This document shows positions 36,784-47,932 of a DNA stretch of 64,000 bases, piece after piece. A model generated the notes under the pieces. That model worked only from the letters and a program-made list of their open reading frames with translations. It was not told where the DNA came from and searched no databases. Numbering within the stretch: position 1 is the first letter of the stretch; every line of letters begins with the position of its first letter. The stretch is from Streptococcus varani (GTDB lineage: Bacteria > Bacillota > Bacilli > Lactobacillales > Streptococcaceae): the NCBI RefSeq assembly GCF_001375655.1, contig NZ_CTEN01000001.1:496001-560000 (forward strand). Reading direction: 5' to 3'. Made by a program: the position numbers and the translations under genes.

Positions 36784-37809
36784 ATGACACAAGCTGTGGG
36801 AATTGCCCGAGCACATACCAATATCGCCTTGATAAAATATTGGGGCAAACGGGATCAGGAACTCTTTCTGCCCATGAATTCGAGTCTTTCTTTAACCTTG
36901 GACGCGTTTTATACAGATACCAAGGTAATTTTTGATGATACTTATACAGCGGATAGTTTTAGTTTAAACGGCAAAGAACAGTCTGAAAAAGAAATTCAAA
37001 AAATTTCGCGCTTTTTAGATTTATTTCGCGAATATATAGGTGAAGGGCGATTTGCTCGAGTTGAGAGTTTAAATTTTGTGCCGACCGCAGCCGGTTTGGC
37101 CAGTTCTGCATCAGCCTTTGCGGCCTTAGCTCTAGCATCAGCCGATGCACTGAAACTCAATATGACGCCTCAAGAACTATCCACTTTTGCCAGACGGGGA
37201 TCTGGTTCTAGTACCCGCAGCCTTTTCGGAGGTTTTGTCCAATGGGATATGGGGACCGGTTCAGCAGATTCTATGGCTTACCCTATCGATGATGCTGACT
37301 GGGATATTGGCATGCTGGTATTAGCAGTTGATACTAAGGAGAAAAAAATCGCTAGCCGTGTGGGGATGGAACACACTGTGCAAACCTCCCCTTTCTATCC
37401 GGCTTGGCTGGAGACGACCAAGGAAGATTTATCAGCGATTAAGACGGCTATCCTAGCTAAAGATTTTGAAACACTTGGTCAGATTACCGAACACAATGGC
37501 ATGAAGATGCATGCAACTACCTTGTCAGCGAACCCTCCCTTTACCTATTGGACGGCGGATTCCTTGCTAGCTCAAGAAGCAGTGAGACAGGTTCGAGAAG
37601 ACTTACATCTACAAGTCTATATGACTATGGATGCAGGACCCAATGTCAAAGTTCTCTGTAGAGCAAGCGACATGGAGCGCCTAGTGCAAGCCTTGTCGGC
37701 TTACTTACCTGCTGAAAAAATAATCAAGAGTCTGCCAGGTCCTGCTGCCTCTATCTTATCTCAGGAAGATTGGCAAGCATCTCATCAGAAATTTTCAGAA
37801 AGAATTTAA
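36784..37809 (+). CDS. mvaD: Diphosphomevalonate decarboxylase
   Basis: This 341-aa GHMP-family enzyme makes isopentenyl diphosphate by ATP-dependent decarboxylation of mevalonate diphosphate. ARAHTNIALIKYWGKRD is the N-terminal signature; the phosphate loop is TAAGLASSASAFAALA, and the conserved substrate-site MTMDAGPNVKVL follows near residue 280. One base separates it from mvk, and the next gene starts 2 bases after its stop, so translation is coupled. Confidence 0.95.
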   Translation: MTQAVGIARAHTNIALIKYWGKRDQELFLPMNSSLSLTLDAFYTDTKVIFDDTYTADSFSLNGKEQSEKEIQKISRFLDLFREYIGEGRFARVESLNFVPTAAGLASSASAFAALALASADALKLNMTPQELSTFARRGSGSSTRSLFGGFVQWDMGTGSADSMAYPIDDADWDIGMLVLAVDTKEKKIASRVGMEHTVQTSPFYPAWLETTKEDLSAIKTAILAKDFETLGQITEHNGMKMHATTLSANPPFTYWTADSLLAQEAVRQVREDLHLQVYMTMDAGPNVKVLCRASDMERLVQALSAYLPAEKIIKSLPGPAASILSQEDWQASHQKFSERI

Positions 37810-37811
37810 GC

Positions 37812-38891
37812 ATGTACGTTCAAGTATCCGTCCCAGGAAAACTCTTTTTAGCTGGTGAATACGCTGTGGTAGAAACTGGACAACCCGCTCTTATCGCTAG
37901 CATTGATCGCTATCTCACCGTCACCATAAAAAGTAGTCCACAAGGGAGTGTTTATTCCAGTCAACAGGATAAGTTCGTTCATTGGGAACGTCTTAAAGAA
38001 GAGATTAGTAACAAAGATGACCATCCTTATGACCTTATTTTTTCGGCTATGAATGTGGCAGAGACATACCTACGCCATCTAGGGATAAAAACAGATGGTT
38101 TTTATGACTTATCTGTCGATAGTCAATTAGATGATGAGCCATCAGGTATCAAATATGGGCTGGGTTCTTCCGGTGCAGTAACGGTGGCGACCATCAAGGC
38201 AGTACTGGCTTACTATGAAATAGAAGCAGCAAGTTTTCTGATTTACCAGCTCTCGGTGCTTGCTCAGATAAAACTTGGTATGCTGGGGTCTTTCGGAGAT
38301 TTGGCGGCCATCAGTCATGGTGGATTAATCGCCTATCATTCTGTAGACAGGGATTGGTTAAGGCAAGAAGTAGAAAACCATCATTTTTCAGAAATCTTGG
38401 ATCAAGCCTGGCCAGGCTTGTCTATTGAGCGCCTTTCTTTGCCAGCTTCGATCTCATTCTTGGTCGGCTGGACAGGTCGGCCGTCCTCCACAGAAGCCCT
38501 AGTAGCGCATGTTGGTCAAAGAGTTAGTCAGAGAGAAAAAGAAGTCAAACATGCTGCATTTGTGAGTAGAAGTAAAAATTGCCTGGACCAGATCATCTCT
38601 TCTTGTCAAGAAGGAGATGCCCTAAGATTCCAGGAAGGCATCGCAGAAAATCGTCGTCTTCTGCAAGAATTTGCAAGGGATATGGGTTTGGTGATTGAAA
38701 CACCAGTTTTACAAAGGTTATGTCAACTAGCGCAAGAGGTAGGTGCGGTGGCTAAGACATCCGGTGCTGGTGGTGGGGATTGTGGAATCGCTTTTGTAAC
38801 AAAGAAAGAGCAAGTAGATGAGATTCGCCAAAAATGGCAAGAGGCAGGGATTATTCCCTTAGATTTTACTCTTGCAAGAAAGATGAAATAG
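37812..38891 (+). CDS. mvaK2: Phosphomevalonate kinase
   Basis: This 359-aa GHMP kinase converts phosphomevalonate to the diphosphate. The motifs VPGKLFLAGEYAVVETGQPAL, KYGLGSSGAVTVATI and the C-terminal AKTSGAGGGDCGIAF are complete. The start at 37812 is where the family N-terminus begins; an upstream in-frame ATG inside mvaD has no ribosome site. In gene order it follows the decarboxylase although it acts before it in the pathway, as in other streptococci. Confidence 0.94.
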   Translation: MYVQVSVPGKLFLAGEYAVVETGQPALIASIDRYLTVTIKSSPQGSVYSSQQDKFVHWERLKEEISNKDDHPYDLIFSAMNVAETYLRHLGIKTDGFYDLSVDSQLDDEPSGIKYGLGSSGAVTVATIKAVLAYYEIEAASFLIYQLSVLAQIKLGMLGSFGDLAAISHGGLIAYHSVDRDWLRQEVENHHFSEILDQAWPGLSIERLSLPASISFLVGWTGRPSSTEALVAHVGQRVSQREKEVKHAAFVSRSKNCLDQIISSCQEGDALRFQEGIAENRRLLQEFARDMGLVIETPVLQRLCQLAQEVGAVAKTSGAGGGDCGIAFVTKKEQVDEIRQKWQEAGIIPLDFTLARKMK

Positions 38892-38935
38892 AGTATCCAG
38901 CCAGGAATTCTGTTGAAGAAGTGAGGAGTTAAATT

Positions 38936-40060
38936 TTGGATTTTAAGATAGATGAAAACTTATTAAATTATAGTTATTTTGGAAAGGACCGCAAGGATCA
39001 ACACGTTCTATTAGCCAGCCAACAGTACACGGGTCAATCGTCCGTTGATTTTGAAGAAACCCGTTTTGTCCATCAATCGCTTCCTCAGATGAAAACAGAT
39101 GATGTAGACTATTCTACCACTGTTGCGGGGTTAGACATTCAAACCCCTTTCTTTATCAATGCGATGACAGGTGGGACAAAGGAGACCGGTCTGATCAATC
39201 GTAATTTAGGGATTTTGGGATATTTAGCTAAGATTCCGGTGGCTTCAGGCTCTGTCAGTGCCGCTATCAAAGATCCATCCGTGGCAGAAACTTTCACAGT
39301 TATTCGCAAGGAAAATCCCAAGGGCATCGTTTTTGCTAATTTAGGTGCCCATCACGATGTAGAGAACGCTAAGCGTGCTGTGGACTTATTAGAAGCCAAT
39401 GCTCTGCAAATCCATGTTAATGCTCCTCAGGAAATCTTAATGCCTGAGGGAGATCGTGATTTCAGTCATTGGTTGACCAATATCGAAACCTTAGTCCGTG
39501 AAATGGAAGTACCAATTATTGTTAAAGAAGTCGGTTTTGGCATGAGTCGTGAGACTGTTCAGCAACTGGCATCGGTCGGTGTAAAAACAGTGGATATTTC
39601 CGGAACTGGCGGAACAGACTTCGCTAAAATTGAGGATCTTCGTCGTCCCTATGATCGCTATCCTTACATGCATGGCTGGGGGCAATCAACCGTCATTTCC
39701 CTTGCTGAAGCCATGTCTCTTTCTGACCAAGAACGTCCTGAGATTATTGCTTCTGGTGGTATCAAAAATCCTCTGGATATTGTTAAGGCACTTTCTATGG
39801 GAGCTAAGATGGCTGGTCTTTCTAACCACTTCTTGCAGATGGCTAAGAATGATAAAGGGTTAGAAGATGCTCTTGCTAACGTTCGCATTATGAAGTCGCA
39901 TACTAAGATGATTATGACCATGCTGGGGGCTAAGAATCTGGAACAATTGCGTCAGAAGGACTTAGTCTTAGGACCAAGTGTCCAAAATTGGTGTCAGGCG
40001 CGTGGTATTGACTGGCAACTTTATGCTAATCGTTCCCAAGATAGAAGCATTTTAAATTAA
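38936..40060 (+). CDS. fni: Type 2 isopentenyl-diphosphate delta-isomerase
   Basis: This 374-aa FMN- and NADPH-dependent enzyme interconverts isopentenyl and dimethylallyl diphosphate. Visible features are RKDQHVLLASQQ near residue 19, FINAMTGGTKETG, the FMN-binding ISGTGGTDFAKIE and the IIASGGIKNPLDIVKALSMGAKMAG phosphate site. It starts with TTG, with GAGGAG about 9 nt upstream. The N-terminus is about 18 residues longer than usual in this family. It closes the mevalonate operon; a weak hairpin with T run follows at 40086. Confidence 0.92.
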   Translation: MDFKIDENLLNYSYFGKDRKDQHVLLASQQYTGQSSVDFEETRFVHQSLPQMKTDDVDYSTTVAGLDIQTPFFINAMTGGTKETGLINRNLGILGYLAKIPVASGSVSAAIKDPSVAETFTVIRKENPKGIVFANLGAHHDVENAKRAVDLLEANALQIHVNAPQEILMPEGDRDFSHWLTNIETLVREMEVPIIVKEVGFGMSRETVQQLASVGVKTVDISGTGGTDFAKIEDLRRPYDRYPYMHGWGQSTVISLAEAMSLSDQERPEIIASGGIKNPLDIVKALSMGAKMAGLSNHFLQMAKNDKGLEDALANVRIMKSHTKMIMTMLGAKNLEQLRQKDLVLGPSVQNWCQARGIDWQLYANRSQDRSILN

Positions 40061-40085
40061 AAAAGTGTAAAATATTCGTTTACAG

Positions 40086-40106
40086 CCCTAATTTAGGGTT
40101 TTTATT
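40086..40106 (+). terminator. Weak terminator after fni
   Basis: CCCTA / TAGGG with a 3-nt loop is followed by TTTTTATT. Confidence 0.45.
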
Positions 40107-40171
40107 ATGTATAATATCTTTAGTTTTAAGTTTATTTATGATAAAATGTTAAAAAACAAAGGAGACTTGAT

Positions 40172-40438
40172 ATGAAAGCAATTGTAACAGTAGTGGGAAA
40201 AGATAGCAAAGGAATTGTAGCAGGTGTGGCTGGAAAGATTGCGGAACTTGGTCTTAATATTGATGATATTTCGCAAACCGTTTTGGATGAATTTTTCACT
40301 ATGATGGCAGTCGTTTCATCGGATGAGAAGAAGGATTTCACAGCTCTCCGTTCAGAGTTGGAAGCATATGGTGAATCTTTAAATGTTAAAATCAACATTC
40401 AAAGTGCTGCCATCTTTGATGCGATGCACAACTTGTAA
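40172..40438 (+). CDS. ACT-domain protein (UPF0237)
   Basis: This 88-aa protein is a single ACT domain: VTVVGKDSKGIVAGVAGKIAELGLNIDDISQTV is the ligand-binding beta-alpha-beta start. The family often sits next to the DUF711 gene, as here 18 bp downstream, and is thought to sense an amino acid. The exact ligand is unknown. AAAGGAGAC precedes the ATG, and TGATAAAAT (40139-40147) is a likely extended -10. Confidence 0.88.
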   Translation: MKAIVTVVGKDSKGIVAGVAGKIAELGLNIDDISQTVLDEFFTMMAVVSSDEKKDFTALRSELEAYGESLNVKINIQSAAIFDAMHNL

Positions 40439-40456
40439 GATAGGGGATTATGAAAA

Positions 40457-41794
40457 ATGGATATTAGACAGGTTACTGAAACCATTGAAATGATTGAGGA
40501 GCAAAATTTCGATATTCGAACCATCACCATGGGTATTTCACTCCTAGACTGTATTGATACTGACATCGACCGTGTTGCAGAAAAAGTTTACACTAAAATT
40601 GTAGATAAGGCTGCTCATCTAGTGGCTGTCGGAGATGAAATTGCGGCGGAGCTAGGGATTCCTATCGTTAATAAGCGCGTATCAGTAACTCCTATTTCCT
40701 TGATTGGGGCAGCAACGGATGCGACGGATTATGTAGCCATTGCCAAAGCCTTGGATAAGGCTGCCCATGAAATTGGCGTTGATTTTATCGGTGGTTATTC
40801 TGCGCTGGTGCAAAAAGGATACCAAAAAGGGGATGAGATACTCATCAATTCGATTCCGCGTGCCTTGGCTGAAACACAAAAAGTGTGTTCATCTGTCAAT
40901 ATCGGATCCACCAAGACGGGTATCAACATGACAGCGGTCCGCGATATGGGACGCATTATTAAGGAAACAGCTGAACAATCAGAAATGGGCCCTGCCAAAC
41001 TAGTGGTTTTTGCCAATGCAGTTGAAGACAATCCGTTTATGGCTGGTGCCTTCCACGGTGTGGGAGAAGCGGATGTTGTCATCAATGTTGGTGTTTCAGG
41101 TCCTGGTGTCGTTAAGCGTGCTTTGGAAAAAGTCCGCGGAGAAAGTTTTGATGTAGTTGCCGAAACAGTTAAGAAAACCGCCTTCAAGATTACCCGTATC
41201 GGTCAATTGGTTGGTCAACTAGCTTCTGAACGACTGGGTGTTAAGTTTGGGATTGTTGACTTATCCCTAGCTCCAACGCCAGCTGTCGGTGATTCTGTTG
41301 CTCGGGTCTTGGAAGAGATGGGACTGGAGATGGTTGGTACCCATGGTACAACTGCAGCCCTTGCCCTGCTCAATGACGCTGTTAAAAAAGGTGGAGTTAT
41401 GGCCTGTAATCAAGTTGGTGGTTTGTCCGGTGCCTTTATTCCTGTATCAGAAGACGAGGGGATGATTGCAGCGGTACAAAGTGGTTCTCTTAATCTTGAA
41501 AAATTAGAAGCTATGACAGCTATTTGTTCGGTCGGCTTGGATATGATTGCGATTCCGGGAGATACTCCTTACCAAACGATTGCAGCCATGATTGCAGATG
41601 AAGCAGCTATCGGTGTGATCAACCAGAAAACGACTGCAGTCCGCATTATTCCTAAAGGAAAAGAAGGGGATATGATTGAGTTTGGTGGCCTCCTTGGAAC
41701 GGCTCCAGTGATGCGTGTCAACCAGAACTCATCCGCTGATTTTATCGCTCGTGGTGGTCAGATCCCAGCTCCGATTCACAGCTTTAAAAATTAA
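40457..41794 (+). CDS. DUF711 / UPF0210 PFL-like protein
   Basis: This 445-aa cytoplasmic protein of the UPF0210 (DUF711) family has the 10-strand barrel fold distantly related to pyruvate formate-lyase. Conserved stretches include [23 protein letters not shown] near the start and [24 protein letters not shown] near residue 295. No glycyl-radical motif is visible. It is paired with the ACT-domain regulator upstream. The biochemical role is not established. Confidence 0.88.
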   Translation: MDIRQVTETIEMIEEQNFDIRTITMGISLLDCIDTDIDRVAEKVYTKIVDKAAHLVAVGDEIAAELGIPIVNKRVSVTPISLIGAATDATDYVAIAKALDKAAHEIGVDFIGGYSALVQKGYQKGDEILINSIPRALAETQKVCSSVNIGSTKTGINMTAVRDMGRIIKETAEQSEMGPAKLVVFANAVEDNPFMAGAFHGVGEADVVINVGVSGPGVVKRALEKVRGESFDVVAETVKKTAFKITRIGQLVGQLASERLGVKFGIVDLSLAPTPAVGDSVARVLEEMGLEMVGTHGTTAALALLNDAVKKGGVMACNQVGGLSGAFIPVSEDEGMIAAVQSGSLNLEKLEAMTAICSVGLDMIAIPGDTPYQTIAAMIADEAAIGVINQKTTAVRIIPKGKEGDMIEFGGLLGTAPVMRVNQNSSADFIARGGQIPAPIHSFKN

Positions 41795-41807
41795 AAAAGG
41801 AGAAGTT

Positions 41808-42230
41808 ATGCTTAAGTGGGGAATGCTGTCTTTAGTAGGTTTTGTCCTTCTATTTGCACTTTCTAAAGTTCTTGCAGGATTAGCTCTTGGTGGCCTGTTT
41901 ATGATTTTAGGCATTCTAACAGTTTTCTTTCTTTTTCTAAGTATGAATTTATTAGTTGGTGCTATGATTGGCCGAGTGCTGAAGTACAGTAGTCCATATT
42001 CTGCCTTTGTGATTGCGATGGTCATTGTGTTTTTCCTAGCCTTGTTATTCGGGGCAGCATCCTTCAACAATGGAGCTTCTACATTTGAAACAAATGTCAA
42101 TCATTTAACAGGCTATGCCATCATTGGTTCAACCATTATGTATCAATCTTTTCTCTTAATTGGTGCTGGTATACATTACGTTTTCATTGGTCGAAAAAAG
42201 ATGTCGAAAAATCAACAGGATTCAAATTAA
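41808..42230 (+). CDS. Small membrane protein of unknown function
   Basis: This 140-aa protein has four predicted hydrophobic helices (about residues 5-40, 45-62, 68-88, 103-128) and a basic C-terminal tail RKKMSKNQQDSN. AAAGGAGAAGTT precedes the ATG at 41808. It follows the DUF711 gene by 13 bp and probably shares its transcript. I do not recognise the family. Confidence 0.7.
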   Translation: MLKWGMLSLVGFVLLFALSKVLAGLALGGLFMILGILTVFFLFLSMNLLVGAMIGRVLKYSSPYSAFVIAMVIVFFLALLFGAASFNNGASTFETNVNHLTGYAIIGSTIMYQSFLLIGAGIHYVFIGRKKMSKNQQDSN

Positions 42231-42437
42231 AGATAAGAAAGGATAATGTGAACAAGGATCTGGTAGTTGGGTTCTTCAAAAAGTTTGTTCTTGTCCGGAG
42301 TGTCATTTTTGCATGTAACTAGTAGACACCGAATCGTTATTTTCATCGTAAGTGCAAAATCGGTCTCAGGTCGGATGAAAAGTTCAACCGATGAGTATAT
42401 AATAAAGACAATCCTAAATATTTTTCATAATCTCCTT

Positions 42438-42469
42438 AAATACCTGTCATTCGTGACCGGTATTTTTTT
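42438..42469 (+). terminator. Strong terminator
   Basis: AAATACC...GTCA / TGAC...GGTATTT with a four-base loop and a run of seven T ends the ACT-DUF711-membrane unit about 210 bp after the last stop. Confidence 0.82.
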
Positions 42470-42507
42470 GCTGAGGAGGATGTTTTTCTAAAATAGTTAC
42501 CTTTGTA

Positions 42508-42593
42508 CTCTCTGAAAACAACATGCTTCTTTGTTAAAGCTATTAGGCCTATCTGCCCCCGCTTTGTCTCATCTATCTTTAATGTTCTTTGAG
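42508..42593 (+). repeat. Intergenic ~100-bp repeat, copy B
   Basis: CTCTCTGAAAACAACATG is followed by CTTTGTTAAAGCTATT, TATCTGCC, and GCTTTGTCTCATCTATCTTTAATG. It is more diverged than copies A and E but in the same order. Confidence 0.6.
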
Positions 42594-42653
42594 TGTTAAT
42601 TGACATTTTTCAAGTTTTTCTTGATATAATGATAGGAAGTAGGAGGAATGACA

Positions 42654-43349
42654 ATGACAGAAACGAAACTCTATATTGCCCGTCATGGGAAAACGATGTT
42701 TAACTCGATTGGTCGGATTCAGGGATGGGCTGACACACCTTTGACTAAGGTTGGAGAAGAAGGAATCCGTGCATTAGGTCTTGGTCTCAAGGCTGATGGG
42801 TTAGATTTTAAACTAGCTGTTTCGAGTGATTTAGGGCGAACTGTTCAGACCATTACGATTGCTCAGCGGGAGATGGGAATTTTGGGGAAAATCCCTTATT
42901 ATCAGGACAAACGTATCCGTGAGTGGTGTTTTGGTAGTTTTGAGGGCATGTACGATGCAGAACTATTTAGTGGGGTGCTTCCTCGCATTAGTGGCATTGT
43001 TGATTCGGCTTCTATGTCCTTTGAGGAAATTGCCAATGGTATCTATGAAGCGGATACGGCCGGCTGGGCAGAAACTTGGGATGTCCTGAGAAGTCGGATT
43101 TTATCTGGTTTTGAATCGATTGCTCGAGAAGTAGAAAAACAAGGTGGTGGAAATGCCTTTGTTGTTAGCCATGGTATGACTATTGCGACCTTGGCTGATT
43201 TATTGGATCCCGAAGATAAGAAACGTCTAGTCTTAGACAATGGTAGTATCACCGTTATTAAATATGAAAATGGTAAGATGCAGGTTGAGTCGGTCGGAGA
43301 TATGTCTTATCGACAACGTGGAGCTGAAATTCTAGCTCAATCCAAGTAA
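42654..43349 (+). CDS. Histidine phosphatase (phosphoglycerate mutase-like)
   Basis: This 231-aa protein of the histidine phosphatase superfamily has YIARHGKTMFNSIGRIQGWADTPLT at residues 7-31 with the phospho-His, and VVSHGMTIATL as second site. The start at 42654 is preferred because AGGAGGA lies 7 nt upstream; the ATG two codons earlier touches it. Substrate is unknown. The related protein at 18544 shares the same N-terminal GWADTPLT block but belongs to the sugar island. Confidence 0.87.
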   Translation: MTETKLYIARHGKTMFNSIGRIQGWADTPLTKVGEEGIRALGLGLKADGLDFKLAVSSDLGRTVQTITIAQREMGILGKIPYYQDKRIREWCFGSFEGMYDAELFSGVLPRISGIVDSASMSFEEIANGIYEADTAGWAETWDVLRSRILSGFESIAREVEKQGGGNAFVVSHGMTIATLADLLDPEDKKRLVLDNGSITVIKYENGKMQVESVGDMSYRQRGAEILAQSK

Positions 43350-43400
43350 AACAGAAAGTCAGTTCATCCTCAGATGGATTGATTTTTTTGATGTCTCATG

Positions 43401-43504
43401 CTCAAAAAAAGCAAAAGCAGATGAGGCAAGCAACGCAGATAGACCTAGTGGTAGACAAGGAGTTCTAACAAAATTTAATGTTGATTTTCAAAGACTATCA
43501 GTCT
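43401..43504 (-). repeat. Intergenic ~100-bp repeat, copy C
   Basis: In reverse orientation it reads CTTTGAAAATCAACATT, TTTTGTTAGAACTCCTTG, CCACTAGGTCTATCTGCG and CCTCATCTGCTTTTGC. It ends 12 bp before the first CIRCE operator of the hrcA operon. Confidence 0.7.
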
Positions 43505-43516
43505 CTAGACGGATTT

Positions 43517-43543
43517 TTAGCACTCTTGTAAAGAGAGTGCTAA
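43517..43543 (+). promoter_or_regulatory. CIRCE operator 1 (HrcA)
   Basis: A perfect inverted repeat TTAGCACTC-N9-GAGTGCTAA, the binding site of the heat-shock repressor HrcA. It lies just upstream of the -35 box. Confidence 0.97.
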
Positions 43544-43550
43544 TTTTTTC

Positions 43551-43578
43551 TTGACAAGATGAAAAAAGAGGGTATAAT
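43551..43578 (+). promoter_or_regulatory. Promoter of the hrcA-grpE-dnaK operon
   Basis: A perfect TTGACA and a perfect TATAAT are separated by 16 bp and flanked on both sides by CIRCE operators. Confidence 0.93.
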
Positions 43579-43588
43579 AAAAGTATGC

Positions 43589-43615
43589 TTAGCACTCGAT
43601 AGCACAGAGTGCTAA
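43589..43615 (+). promoter_or_regulatory. CIRCE operator 2 (HrcA)
   Basis: A second perfect TTAGCACTC-N9-GAGTGCTAA, placed over the expected transcription start. The leader then has a hairpin AACTTAC / GTAAGTT before hrcA. Confidence 0.97.
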
Positions 43616-43697
43616 GCCATCCTAGGAGTAGGGTGGTGTAGATTGGAATGTAACTTACCAAGTAAGTTTCTGTAAACCACAGGGGGTGATGGTATTT

Positions 43698-44732
43698 GTG
43701 ATAACCCAGCGACAGAATGAGATTTTAAATCTGATTGTCGACCTCTTTACGCAGACGCATGAGCCTGTTGGATCAAAGGCTCTTCAGGCCTTGATTGACT
43801 CCTCCAGCGCCACCATTCGTAATGATATGGCCAAACTGGAAAAGCTGGGTCTGCTGGAAAAAGCTCACACATCGAGTGGACGCATGCCAAGTCCAGAGGG
43901 GTTTAAGTATTTTGTACAACATTCCCTCAATATTGATAGTATTGACGAGCAAGATATCTACCAAGTTATTAAGGCTTTCGATTTTGAGGCCTTTAAATTA
44001 GAAGATATTTTGCAGAAAGCAGGACGGATTTTAGCAGATTTGACGGGATACACATCCGTGATTTTAGATGTTGAACCAGCCAGACAAAAACTAACTGCTT
44101 TCGACATCGTTCAGCTATCCAATCATGATGCTTTGGCTGTTTTGACCTTGGATGAATCCAAGCCGGCTACCATTCAATTTGCTATTCCCAAAAACTTTTT
44201 GACTCGTGATTTGCAGATCCTTAAGGATATTGTAGATGAGAGGCTCTTAGGACGACCGGTCATGGATATTCATTACAAGCTGCGAACAGAAATTCCGCAG
44301 ATTGTTCAGAAATATTTTTCGACCACAGATAATGTACTCGATTTATTCGACTACATCTTTGCTGAACTTTTCAAAGAAACAGTTTTCGTGTCTGGAAAGG
44401 TTAATTCTCTGGAGTATGCTGATGTCAAAACCTACCAATTTTTGGATGATGAGCAGGGAGTTGCTTTGACTTTCCGAAACCAACTGGGTGAAGATCAGAT
44501 GGCTAGTGTCCAAGTTGCAGAAAGTCAAGAAGTTGCTCTAGCCAACGTCACTATTTTAGCCCATCGTTTCCTCATTCCTTATCGAGGATTTGGTATCTTG
44601 AGTTTGATCGGTCCAATTGATATGGATTACCGCAGAAGTGTCAGTCTTATCAATATTATCGGTCGGGTTCTGGCTATGAAGCTAGGTGATTATTACCGCT
44701 ATCTCAATAGCAATCATTACGAAGTCCATTAA
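43698..44732 (+). CDS. hrcA: Heat-inducible transcription repressor
   Basis: This 344-aa repressor binds the two CIRCE sites upstream and controls its own operon. The N-terminal winged helix begins [55 protein letters not shown] carries the recognition helix. The C-terminus [13 protein letters not shown] resembles S. suis HrcA as remembered. The GTG at 43698 matches the family N-terminus. GTG 43686 and ATG 43689 are also in frame but touch the AGGGGG ribosome site at 43681. grpE follows after 23 bp. Confidence 0.93.
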   Translation: MITQRQNEILNLIVDLFTQTHEPVGSKALQALIDSSSATIRNDMAKLEKLGLLEKAHTSSGRMPSPEGFKYFVQHSLNIDSIDEQDIYQVIKAFDFEAFKLEDILQKAGRILADLTGYTSVILDVEPARQKLTAFDIVQLSNHDALAVLTLDESKPATIQFAIPKNFLTRDLQILKDIVDERLLGRPVMDIHYKLRTEIPQIVQKYFSTTDNVLDLFDYIFAELFKETVFVSGKVNSLEYADVKTYQFLDDEQGVALTFRNQLGEDQMASVQVAESQEVALANVTILAHRFLIPYRGFGILSLIGPIDMDYRRSVSLINIIGRVLAMKLGDYYRYLNSNHYEVH

Positions 44733-44755
44733 TATAAATTGAAAGAGGTGTTAAC

Positions 44756-45280
44756 TTGTCAGAAGAAATCAAAAATGAAGAAGTGTTAGAAGAAGTCGAA
44801 GAGACAGAAGAAACTGTTCAAGACACAACAGAAGCTCCTGAAAAGTCGGAATTAGACTTAGCAAATGAACGAGCTGAAGATTTTGAAAATAAATACTTAC
44901 GAGCTCACGCGGAAATGCAAAACATTCAGCGTCGGGCTAATGAAGAACGCCAAAGTTTGCAACGCTACCGTTCACAAGATTTGGCTAAGAAAATTATCCC
45001 AAGTTTGGATAACTTGGAGCGTGCCTTGGCTGTTGAAGGTTTGACAGAAGATGTCAAAAAAGGAATTGAAATGGTTCAAGAAAGCTTGGTCCAAGCTCTA
45101 AAAGAAGAGGGGATCGAAGAAGTTCCTATGGAAAACTTTGACCATAACTTCCATATGGCCGTTCAAACCTTGCCTGCAGATGATGAGCATCCGTCAGACA
45201 CCATCGCCCAAGTCTTCCAGAAAGGCTATCAACTCCATGAGCGTCTGTTAAGACCAGCAATGGTGGTTGTTTATAATTAG
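44756..45280 (+). CDS. grpE: Nucleotide exchange factor GrpE
   Basis: This 174-aa co-chaperone drives ADP release from DnaK. An acidic, disordered N-terminus (residues 1-40) is followed by a long coiled coil and the beta-rich head, with [15 protein letters not shown] and the C-terminal signature [29 protein letters not shown]. It starts with TTG after AAAGAGGTG. dnaK follows 174 bp later, which is longer than needed and holds a hairpin-rich leader. Confidence 0.95.
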   Translation: MSEEIKNEEVLEEVEETEETVQDTTEAPEKSELDLANERAEDFENKYLRAHAEMQNIQRRANEERQSLQRYRSQDLAKKIIPSLDNLERALAVEGLTEDVKKGIEMVQESLVQALKEEGIEEVPMENFDHNFHMAVQTLPADDEHPSDTIAQVFQKGYQLHERLLRPAMVVVYN

Positions 45281-45343
45281 ATAAACCTGACCGCGATGTC
45301 ATAAAACTATGAAATAGAAAAAAGAAATATTACTTTAAATTTG

Positions 45344-47276
<1,933 letters not shown>

Positions 47277-47278
<2 letters not shown>

Positions 47279-47299
47279 AAAGGTTCGGGGAACCTTTTT
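47277..47299 (+). terminator. Terminator after dnaK
   Basis: AAAAAGGTTC / GAACCTTTTT with loop GGG overlaps the dnaK stop region. Confidence 0.88.
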
Positions 47300-47932
47300 A
47301 GCCCACGTGCTAGAAATACGAAACACGTGGCCGGCCTAGGGATTGTTTTATCCCGAGCTTGAAAATTCGAAAGCGAGGCATGATAGGGAACCGAAGATCT
47401 TTACTAAGTGGTGTTGACTTTCCTCGATGAACATCAGTAGAATCTTCGTCGAGTTACTCAGCTTAGTTTTAAATTTCATTGAGGAAACTGTCATCAAGAT
47501 AGTAGACGTAAGAAATCCAGAGGTTGCAACCCAGCCTCTGTTTTTCGGTAAATGAAACTGAAACGACCGCAGGTCGCAAAACTGACCGTTACCACGCATT
47601 ATGAAAGGAATTGAACCCGCCGAAAGAGCTTTGTGGTAGGCAAGGAGCTTTAACAAAGTATATTTTTGATTTTCAAAGAGTATAAAATCTATTTTGCGGA
47701 TTTGAATGCGCCTACGACTCTGTGAAAAAAGATAAACTTTACCTAGATACGAACATCTTCGGATAGTTTCCTATTTTCTTTGAGATGAAATTACAGAAAG
47801 GAATACAGGTGTTCTTCACTGAACACGGGCCAGGGAATGAGCCAAAAAGATAATTTTAACTAGGACGCAAGACGTCTGTCATTAAAATTACTATTTTAGC
47901 TGTGTCCCTTTGACGCCCCTTGTATCTTAATT
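47300..47932 (+). other. Hairpin-rich 633-bp spacer between dnaK and dnaJ
   Basis: No gene is seen. In order it holds CCACGTG / CACGTGG (47303-47330), long-range GAAGAT / ATCTTC with CTCGATG / CGTCGAG, a terminator-like CAGAGG / CCTCTG plus TTTTT (47518-47545), CGACC / GGTCG, a copy of GAAAGGAATTGAAC (47603), a half copy of the intergenic repeat (47633-47688), GTGTTC / GAACAC and TAATTTTAA / TTAAAATTA. The last two lie between a GAAAGGAAT (47797-47805) and the dnaJ ATG. No -35/-10 pair was convincing, so how dnaJ is transcribed is unclear. Confidence 0.7.
47633..47688 (-). repeat. Intergenic ~100-bp repeat, copy D (half)
   Basis: On the minus strand it reads CTCTTTGAAAATCAAAAATA, TACTTTGTTAAAGCTCCTTGCCTACCAC and then stops matching. 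Only the first half of the unit is present. Confidence 0.65.

Larger units (their letters stand above)
42231..42653 (+). other. 423-bp gap: terminator and repeat copy B
   Basis: No gene is seen. It contains a possible -10 box TATAAT at 42398-42403, a strong terminator at 42438-42469 and a repeat copy at about 42508-42593. A very short transcript from the -10 box to the terminator would be about 60 nt, but no good -35 box supports it. Confidence 0.6.
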
